Assembly (NCBI GenBank): GCA_963741305.1
Contig: CAVUHL010000003.1
Span: 6,634,001 to 6,698,000 of the forward strand
DNA from: DATMER01 sp963741305
Lineage (GTDB): Bacteria; Acidobacteriota; Thermoanaerobaculia; Multivoradales; UBA5704
Length of the DNA stretch: 64,000 nt
Direction: 5' to 3'
A program made the position numbers and the translations under genes. This document shows, piece by piece, positions 56,359-62,160 of the stretch; the first letter of the stretch is position 1; every line of letters begins with the position of its first letter. The notes below the pieces were generated by a model. That model did no database searches. It saw nothing but the letters and a program-made list of their open reading frames with translations, and had not been told where the DNA came from.

Positions 56359-57838
56359 AACGTTCCCCAGGGACCGTGAAGTGCTGTAACTCCTCGTAGA
56401 ATGAGGAACTTACCGCGGTTCGAACCTGCCCATCCCTGACCTCCAATCCTGCCGGAAACAGTAGAGTCTGGAACCTCTGACGCTGGTCGAGGTTGGCTTC
56501 CAGCCAGAGCCTCGGTGCGTCCAGGGAAACCTTCTCGGCGAAGTCGAGCACGGCTTCGATGTCCAGCTCTTCGCTCCTATGGTCGTGCTGGTCGATCTCG
56601 GCCAGAACCATGGCTTCGTTCAGCTTGCCGAGCTGATCCTTGTAGGTGGCCTCGTCGATGACCTTCTGGAAGATGAAGGCCTCGACGAGCTGATCCTTGC
56701 GCCGCTTGAGGTCCGCCATCTTCCGCTCGGCGACGGCCCGCAGAGCCGCGACGTCTTCCTTCCGGGCTTTCCAGACATCCAGGACGATGGTACGGAACAG
56801 GCTTACGAGCTCGGGGTGTGGCCGGAGGCGCTCTAGGAGGCTCACGAATTGGGCCTCCAGGTCGCGCCGCCGGACGTTCGTCTTGCGGCAGCGGACCTTC
56901 GGGGGGCAGTGGTAGTAGGCGTAGCGCTGGCGCCTGCCGTGAGACCAGGAGCCGGTGAGGGGCTTGCCGCAGTGGCCGCAGGTGGCGAAGCTCCGGAGGG
57001 GGAAGTCCGGGTTGTTGCGCTCCTTCGGCACGATCTCGCCATTCGTGGCGAGGAGGCTCTGGCAGCGCCAGAAGGTGTCTTCGTCGACCAGGGCGGGCCA
57101 GTTGCCGACGGTCTCGATGTCCCAGGTACGCTGGACGATCCGGCTGATGTAGACGCGGTTGGTGAGCATCTCTCCCCACTTCTGGGGGGACAGCTCGCGG
57201 CCTTGCCGAGTGCGGAGGCCCCGCTGGGTAAGCTCTTCGAGGACCTGTGCCTTGGAGTACAGGCCGGTGGCGAAGCGCTCGAGGCCGAGCCGCACCAGAG
57301 GAGCGCGCTCAGGATCGAGCTTCAGGGTCTTTTCGTCCGGCAGGTAGCCCAGAGGCGGCTTCCAGACCCATTGGCCGCGGCGAACGGCCTCCTGCATGCC
57401 GGCCTTGGTCCGCCCGCCCCGGATGTCGTTGTCGAACTGGGAGAGGGCGGCGAAGATGCCCTCCATAAACTTACCGGCCGGGGTCTCGTCGATTGGCTGG
57501 CTCACCGCCCGCAGGGTCATACCGAGCCCGGCCAGATGCCTGCGGATGATCGCGTGATCGAAGGCATCGCGGGCGAAGCGGTCCACGTTCGTGACCACGA
57601 AGACGTGGATGTTCACGCGCCGTTTGTTCTGCTCGCGCAGATACGACAAGGCCGCCTGAAGCTCAGTACGGTTCGCGGTCTTGGCGGACTCGCCTCGCTC
57701 CAGGAAGACCCGGTCGACCTCCAAGCCCTTCAGCTTGCAGTAGGCTCGGCACTGTTCTTCTTGGACAGGGAGGGAGAGATTGTGGGTCTGCTCTTTGCTG
57801 CTGACGCGGCAGTAGATGATCGCCCGGAGTGAGGTCAT
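56318..57838 (-). CDS. Large serine recombinase whose frame ends inside tRNA-Glu
   Basis: The 506-residue protein has the resolvase catalytic domain: AIIYCRVSSKEQTHNLSLPV with the nucleophilic Ser, VFVVTNVDRFARDAFDHAII and FAALSQFDNDIRGGRTKAGM. Then follow a recombinase domain (WKPPLGYLPDEKTL, TNRVYISRIV), a zinc ribbon (CGHCGKPLTG, YYHCPPKVRC) and a coiled-coil region. It catalyses site-specific integration or excision. The last 13 codons and the stop are the antisense of the tRNA-Glu 3' half; TGA is the complement of TCA at 56318-56320 in the anticodon loop. ATG at 57838 with AAGGAG eight bases upstream. It overlaps the small gene at 57835 by 4 bases. Confidence 0.95.
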   Translation of the reverse strand: MTSLRAIIYCRVSSKEQTHNLSLPVQEEQCRAYCKLKGLEVDRVFLERGESAKTANRTELQAALSYLREQNKRRVNIHVFVVTNVDRFARDAFDHAIIRRHLAGLGMTLRAVSQPIDETPAGKFMEGIFAALSQFDNDIRGGRTKAGMQEAVRRGQWVWKPPLGYLPDEKTLKLDPERAPLVRLGLERFATGLYSKAQVLEELTQRGLRTRQGRELSPQKWGEMLTNRVYISRIVQRTWDIETVGNWPALVDEDTFWRCQSLLATNGEIVPKERNNPDFPLRSFATCGHCGKPLTGSWSHGRRQRYAYYHCPPKVRCRKTNVRRRDLEAQFVSLLERLRPHPELVSLFRTIVLDVWKARKEDVAALRAVAERKMADLKRRKDQLVEAFIFQKVIDEATYKDQLGKLNEAMVLAEIDQHDHRSEELDIEAVLDFAEKVSLDAPRLWLEANLDQRQRFQTLLFPAGLEVRDGQVRTAVSSSFYEELQHFTVPGERLVAHTGFEPVLPA

Positions 57839-58011
57839 CCCGAAGGCTCCTTGGCTGGATGGGTGGCGGCCCTGTTCTTCTTGTTTAAAAAGCACGTCAC
57901 CGTGATGTCGGCGAGGCCGTACAGCTCCTGGCGGAGGCGATCGAGTTCGGCATCGGAGAGCCCGCGCCCGGCCTCGCCCAAGATCTTGCGGCATTCAGCC
58001 AAAGAAATCAT
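57835..58011 (-). CDS. Small recombinase-coupled protein
   Basis: The 58-residue protein begins ISLAECRKILGEAGRGLSDA and continues ELDRLRQELYGLADITVTCF. The pattern of a short helix with SDAELDRLR then LYGLAD recurs, in my recollection, next to recombinases in similar islands. It overlaps the recombinase start by 4 bases, so it is co-translated. It could be a directionality factor or a regulator; this is unproven. ATG at 58011; a TTG at 58023 is an alternative. Confidence 0.7.
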   Translation of the reverse strand: MISLAECRKILGEAGRGLSDAELDRLRQELYGLADITVTCFLNKKNRAATHPAKEPSG

Positions 58012-58012
58012 A

Positions 58013-58447
58013 TCACAAACCAACGCCTAATTTACGCCTCGGCGAAACTTTCGGGCGCCGGCGCACCGGCACTTGGTGGTGGTTGCGGTAGCGTTCGAGG
58101 ACCTTGCAAATGCCCATGGAGGTCAGGGGGCCTCGGCTCCCTCGGAAGACCGGTTCAGGCACGGCCCAGAGCCGGCACTCCGTGAGCCAGGCGATCAGCC
58201 GGGCTCCGAGGTCGGTGGGCAGCACGACGAACCAGGTGAGGCCGTGCCGACGGACCGCGACAAGGAGCTTGCCGCTGGTCATGGTGACAGCCGAGGCACG
58301 GAGTGTGGCGATCTCGACAGCGCTCAGGCCGGCCGCAACGAGGGCCAGGAGGGCTCCATCGCGCAGTCCGATGGCTTGGCCGGAACGCACCCGGCCAGGA
58401 TCGACGCGGGTGAGAAGCTCGTGGGCGTGCTCGGGATCGAGTCGCAT
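58013..58447 (-). CDS. Tyrosine-recombinase-like protein lacking the catalytic residues
   Basis: The 144-residue protein resembles the catalytic-domain start of tyrosine recombinases: IGLRDGALLALVAAGLSAVE then IATLRASAVTMTSGKLLVAV. Here the first catalytic Arg (normally GLR) is Ser in AGLSAVE, and there is no HxxR or terminal Tyr. It ends in a basic tail (RRRPKVSPRRKLGVGL). It may be a DNA-binding accessory of the element. The ATG at 58447 is preferred; a GTG at 58591 would add 48 low-complexity residues. Confidence 0.65.
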   Translation of the reverse strand: MRLDPEHAHELLTRVDPGRVRSGQAIGLRDGALLALVAAGLSAVEIATLRASAVTMTSGKLLVAVRRHGLTWFVVLPTDLGARLIAWLTECRLWAVPEPVFRGSRGPLTSMGICKVLERYRNHHQVPVRRRPKVSPRRKLGVGL

Positions 58448-58643
58448 CAGACTGGCTCCGGTCCGGCCGTCGCCGGTCGCTTCTGTGGTGATTGATCCAG
58501 CATCTGCCCCCTCTTTCGTTGGAGGACAGGCTCCTCCCAGAGGCGCAAGTGTTGCAAATCGGGGAAAGCTCGGTATCGTCGTAACTTGCACATTACAAAG
58601 CGGATCTTTAGCTGATTGATGAAAAGGATCGTAAGGATGATCC

Positions 58644-58952
58644 TTACGATTCCGGGCTCATCACGGGATGGCCAAGGGGGTTTGCCGTTCCCGGTCCGAT
58701 CAGCAGCCGGTATGTTGAAAGCCGTCCCCGGCCGTGGTGGGAGACGGCGGAGAGCTCGCCACAAGCGACCAGGTCTTTGAGGATCTGCTTGATGCGGGTC
58801 CGCCCCACACGAGCTTCTCTCCGCAGCGTCGCCTGACCGGTGGTCCACACGCCGCGCTGATCGCAGTTGAAGGCCACTGCGAGCAGAGTGACGAGACGGG
58901 GACCTCGTTGGGTCGAATGGTCCAGAAGGAAAGTCACGTGCTCCAGGGACAT
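58644..58952 (-). CDS. Winged-helix DNA-binding protein
   Basis: The 102-residue protein contains an HTH: VTLLAVAFNCDQRGVWTTGQ, ATLRREARVGRTRIKQILKD and a wing (LVACGELSAVSHHGRGRLST). The pattern recalls the HTH_36 or replication-initiator winged-helix type. It lies next to a G-run array and 33-bp repeats, an arrangement like an initiator with iterons, but this is inference. ATG at 58952 with CGGAGAG upstream. Confidence 0.72.
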   Translation of the reverse strand: MSLEHVTFLLDHSTQRGPRLVTLLAVAFNCDQRGVWTTGQATLRREARVGRTRIKQILKDLVACGELSAVSHHGRGRLSTYRLLIGPGTANPLGHPVMSPES

Positions 58953-59234
58953 GGGATAGCTCTCCGAGGATCGTGGCGCTCCATTCGTTAGGCGCCGCAT
59001 GTTCGGGAGCAGGTTGACCCTTCGAGTGCGAGATCTCAAATCGGTGGACGGTGCAACCAGCGTGTAACTGCAAGAAGCGACGGGAGATCGAGACTTTCGC
59101 GGCTCAGGGATTTGTCCGGATGATCAGGACAAATGGCGAGTAACACACCTCCAGGACCGCTTTCCCGAGCCCCGCTCTAAAGCCCGTCGCCCTGCGGCCC
59201 CGCCAGGGGCCGAGGCCGAAGGCCTCCTGTTTTT
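58953..59234. other. Intergenic stretch left of the G-run array
   Basis: No convincing gene, RNA or inverted repeat in this 282-base stretch. The short frames present run through unrelated composition. Confidence 0.5.
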
Positions 59235-59286
59235 GGGGGGATAAGGGGGGATTAGGGGGTTTGGGGGAAAAGGGGGGAGAAGGGGG
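59235..59286 (+). repeat. Six G-runs in register (telomere-like G-quadruplex array)
   Basis: Runs of 5-6 G begin at 59235, 59245, 59255, 59263, 59272 and 59282, separated by 3-5 A/T-rich bases, so the period is about ten bases. The plus strand could form stacked G-quadruplexes. It directly precedes the 33-bp repeats. Confidence 0.8.
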
Positions 59287-59290
59287 ACGA

Positions 59291-59477
59291 AAAAGGTGCA
59301 ATCCGCTTCCAGAAAAGGTGCAACCTGCTTCACCCTTTCGAGGAGAAAAGGTCCACTCTGCTTCCCCCTTTCGAGTTGGAAAGGTGCAACCTGCTTCACC
59401 CTTTTTGAGGGAAAAGGTGCAACTTACTTCACCCTTTCTGAAGGAAAAGGGGCGCTTTACTTCACCCTTTTCGCCCT
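59291..59477 (+). repeat. 33-bp tandem repeats, iteron-like
   Basis: Full units start at 59313, 59346, 59379, 59412 and 59445 (33 bp each), with a partial unit at 59291 (22 bp before the first). The consensus starts AAAAGGTGCAACCTGCTTCA and ends CCCTTT, and the ends AAAGG/CCTTT make an imperfect inverted repeat. It is a codon multiple and open in three frames. It lies between the winged-helix gene and the tyrosine recombinase. Confidence 0.85.
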
Positions 59478-59825
59478 CGCCAACGGGGCTGGCCGACCGA
59501 CCGCGAGTGCTCGCGTCGGTTTCCTGGGCGGGTGGGCCTGAGATCGCTTCTCGAAGGCACGCCGGGTTAACGGTGCTTCGAGGGTGCTGACACCAAGGCT
59601 GGTCGCATGGCCGCCTGGAAATCATGTGCCGCGGCTGCGTTACCGCTCAGACCCGATCAGATGTGCCGTGGAGCGCCGCCTCTTCCTTCTCACCCAGCAG
59701 GGCGGGACGGGGGAAAGTCGGCAGGCCGCGAGAGTGAGGTAGGCGGCGAGCTCAGCCGCAAACCACCTCCCTCGACCGACCTGGTCCAGTTGACTAGCGT
59801 TGGCCTTGCGAGTCAGCGTGTTCCC
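59478..59825. other. Intergenic region before the tyrosine recombinase
   Basis: An inverted repeat, TCGAAGGCAC (59551-59560) with GTGCTTCGA (59573-59581), lies in this region and could be a recombinase-binding site or hairpin. TTGACT at about 59790 is a weak -35 candidate. No other gene is seen. Confidence 0.4.
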
Positions 59826-60887
59826 ATGGATAAAAAAACTCAATCTACCGAGGCTCAGGCAGCAGAGAGTGACCACAAACATCTCGATGAAATCGAAGCA
59901 CCTCGCGGCGTGGAAGAATGGACGGATGATCTGGCCATTCTTGATTCCTGGACATCGTCTCTGGTCAGCGTTCGCGGGCGATCGCAAGCGACCGCCCGGA
60001 GGTACCGGCGGCTTGTGGAGCGATTGCTCAAAGATGCTGCTCAGCCGATAGCTCATCTCGATCTGCAATCGATCGAGAAGCATCTGCGGCGCCTGCACGT
60101 GGCGGGTCGTGGGGAAAGCGTTCGCCGCGGGTTGGTCGTGGCGATCCGCTCCTTGGGGGAGTGGTGCCTGGCGCACGGGATCATCGAGAACAACCCGGGT
60201 GCTTCGCTGTCAGGACCGCGGCCCTACCGGCGGGAGATCAAAGTGCTGACTGTCGCCGAGGTGGGTCGGCTGCTCTGGGGGGACTCGCCAGGGACGCTGC
60301 CGCAGGATCCTCTGGAGATGCGGAACCGAGTGCTGCTGGGGGTCTCTTATATGGCGGGGCTGCGGGCGTCGGAGATCGGCCCCCTGGAGGCGGAGTGGGT
60401 GGTGTGGCACGAGACGGGCCAGATCTTCAGCGTTCTGGTGCGGCGCGGGAAGGGTTCGGGTCAGGACATCCGCCTGCCGCTGGACCGGGCGGTCTCTCGT
60501 ATGCTCGGAGTATGGCTGGCAGTCCGGCCCGCGGGACGGTTTCTGTGGGGCCGGCCGCTGACCCGGGGGGCAGTGCGCAACATCCTTCTCGATCGTTGTG
60601 CGGAGGTGGGGATCGGGGCGTCGGGGCGCAGGCTTTCGCCGCACATCCTTCGTCACAGCGTCGCCACCCACCTGCTGCAGGAGGGCGTGGACATCCGCCA
60701 GGTGCAGCTTCTTCTGCGGCACCGATCGATCGCGACGACGGAGCTGTATCTGCATGCAGACGTGGACCGGCTGGGGTCGGTACTGATCCGCAAGAGTCCG
60801 CTAGAGCGGGGGCGGCGGAAGAAGGTGGTCCCGCTGCGCCCTGCGCTGGAGCAGCTCCTTGGGGAGTTCCGGGGATTGGTGCGTTGA
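59826..60887 (+). CDS. Tyrosine recombinase/integrase (XerC/D-like)
   Basis: The 353-residue protein has a core-binding domain (LDSWTSSLVSVRGRSQATAR, RYRRLVERLLKDAAQPIAHL) and a catalytic domain with the full set: Arg in MAGLRASEIGPLEAEW, Lys in RRGKGSGQDIRLPL, HILRHSVATHLLQEG, LLRHRSIATTELYLHAD (His and Tyr). It is an active-looking Xer-type integrase. ATG at 59826; the frame is open upstream but without a conserved extension. A strong terminator follows at 61039. Confidence 0.94.
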   Translation: MDKKTQSTEAQAAESDHKHLDEIEAPRGVEEWTDDLAILDSWTSSLVSVRGRSQATARRYRRLVERLLKDAAQPIAHLDLQSIEKHLRRLHVAGRGESVRRGLVVAIRSLGEWCLAHGIIENNPGASLSGPRPYRREIKVLTVAEVGRLLWGDSPGTLPQDPLEMRNRVLLGVSYMAGLRASEIGPLEAEWVVWHETGQIFSVLVRRGKGSGQDIRLPLDRAVSRMLGVWLAVRPAGRFLWGRPLTRGAVRNILLDRCAEVGIGASGRRLSPHILRHSVATHLLQEGVDIRQVQLLLRHRSIATTELYLHADVDRLGSVLIRKSPLERGRRKKVVPLRPALEQLLGEFRGLVR

Positions 60888-61038
60888 GGGCCTCTATCCT
60901 CAACTGGCCGGACTGACCAAAACTCATGTTCTGATCAGTGACTTTCCCGGCCGGGCGGCGACGTGGAAGTGCTTGGCTGACAGTGATTTAGCCGCGCTGA
61001 TCCGTCGCGGCCTCCCCCTCGCCGGCGGCATAAGTAGG

Positions 61039-61064
61039 AAAAACGAAACTAGGTTTCGTTTTTT
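61039..61064. terminator. Bidirectional rho-independent terminator
   Basis: AAAAACGAAAC (61039-61049) and GTTTCGTTTTT (61053-61063) form an 11-bp stem with a TAG loop; T-runs flank it on both strands. It ends the tyrosine-recombinase transcript. Confidence 0.85.
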
Positions 61065-61262
61065 GAGGCGAGCAAAAGCCCACCCAGCTTGGGTTTGCTC
61101 GATGCCGGCCGGGTCCGTTTCCTGGTTCAAACCTGCGTAGAAAAGCAGTCACGGGAAGGGGGTTTGGACGGGGGTGGGTGGGTGGAGGCGCCGCGGCTGG
61201 CCCGGACGAGCACGAGACGCCGAAGGCGGCTCGCGCGCAGCGCGACAAGACGCGGCGCCGTA

Positions 61263-61303
61263 GGGCGGGTGGTGGGGGTGGGTGGTGGGGGTGGGTGGGC
61301 GGG
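61263..61303 (+). repeat. G-quadruplex-prone run
   Basis: GGG runs separated by T, C or GT form a 41-base stretch, with at least six runs of three or more G. Confidence 0.5.
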
Positions 61304-61444
61304 ATGCAGATTGACTCGGCAGTTTGGCGCAGCGCAGCGGAGCCAAGCTGCCGGGCCTTGCTTGGGGGGAGGGCCCCGTAGCGTGCTTCCACTGAACTCA
61401 GGGGATGTGTCCGGGGGGAGGCCCGGGTAGGTGCCCGCGCCTGG

Positions 61445-61470
61445 TTTGACATAAGCCCCGCTTATGTAAA
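61445..61470. other. Palindromic candidate recombination core
   Basis: ACATAAGC-CCC-GCTTATGT is a perfect 8-bp inverted repeat (61449-61467). With flanks the arms are TTGACATAAGC and GCTTATGTAAA, 10 of 11 matching. Size and symmetry resemble the inverted arms of a tyrosine-recombinase core. It lies 0.56 kb after the recombinase gene. Confidence 0.4.
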
Positions 61471-61760
61471 GGCGCAGCCCGGAGGCGGGGAGTGGCGCGC
61501 AGGGCGGGGTTCGGGTAAGGCGCCATTACCGGAATCCCCGACCTGCGTTTGCGCCGCCCCCGCCGGAGCCAGGGGCGGGCAGCTCCCGGGCCGGAGGGCG
61601 GGGGAAGGCTCCGGAATGCCACGGCACGTTGCGGGGCACGAGGGCGGGGGAAATGGAAGAGGGCGGGCGGACGGGAGATGGGTGGGCGCGACGGAGGAAC
61701 GGAGGACGGCTTTTCGCGGCCGCAGTCTCCGGCGCGTCCCACCCGGCCTTGTAGATAGGA

Positions 61761-62160
61761 GACTGCCGTCGGCGCGGAGCCTGAGCGAAGAGAGGGTGGA
61801 GCAGTTCGGCGGAGCTTGCGGAGCCGATCTGCGGGGGACGTTGCCGTCCACCGTGGCGGCCGAGACGACGGAGGAGCTCGGGGCGGGTGCGATGGGTGCG
61901 AGAGCTGCTCCGGCGCGACCACGAGGGCTCGCAGGAGAGGGGGGCGTTTGCGTCAGCGAACTGGGGGGACGTTGCCGTCCATAACGGAAGGCTGGAACTC
62001 GAGTGGGGGAGTTTGCATCTGCGAGGGCGGGGAAGCTGGCCGTTCTATACTGAGGGTCGAGCTTGCGCGGGTGGGCGGAGGGTTGCCGTCCCTACGATGG
62101 GTGAACTGAGCGCGAGGGCCTCTGCGTGAGCAGGAATTGGGAAGTTGTCGTCCTGCACGG
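61761..62160 (+). repeat. Degenerate copies of the CHAT-gene 5' motif
   Basis: The word GTTGCCGTCC or close variants occurs at about 61764, 61841, 61971, 62082 and 62144. The last lies in the CHAT gene (codons for NWEVVVLHGR). A copy at about 61958 reads NWGDVAVHNGR in a different register. The copies are imperfect and irregularly spaced. Confidence 0.5.

Larger units (their letters stand above)
56318..61064. mobile_element. Integrated element at tRNA-Glu (left end; right end unknown)
   Basis: Evidence: tRNA-Glu at the left edge, a serine recombinase ending in the tRNA, a coupled small protein, a degenerate tyrosine-recombinase homologue, a winged-helix protein next to repeats, an intact tyrosine recombinase and a terminator at 61039-61064. 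I found no copy of the tRNA 3' end to the right within this window, so the right boundary lies beyond 64000 or is degraded. The CHAT gene may be cargo. Confidence 0.6.
60888..62125. other. Long GC-rich non-coding region
   Basis: 1,238 bases without a convincing gene. It holds the terminator (61039-61064), a G-quadruplex-prone run (61263-61303), a palindrome at 61445-61470 and degenerate copies of a motif around 61761-62160. Short open frames exist on both strands but show no coding signature. Confidence 0.6.

Noticed and set aside
59291..59477. CRISPR array
   Set aside because: Units are contiguous with no unique spacers and no cas genes nearby.
60924..61130. Short minus-strand frame across the terminator
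   Set aside because: It spans a strong terminator and has no conserved features.
61118..61139. T-arm-like GGTTCAAACC as a tRNA remnant
   Set aside because: The surrounding bases do not pair into a T-stem and no acceptor or anticodon arm was found.
61462..61922. Open frames in the GC-rich gap
   Set aside because: Pro/Arg-rich translations in several frames at once, typical of composition and not of genes.
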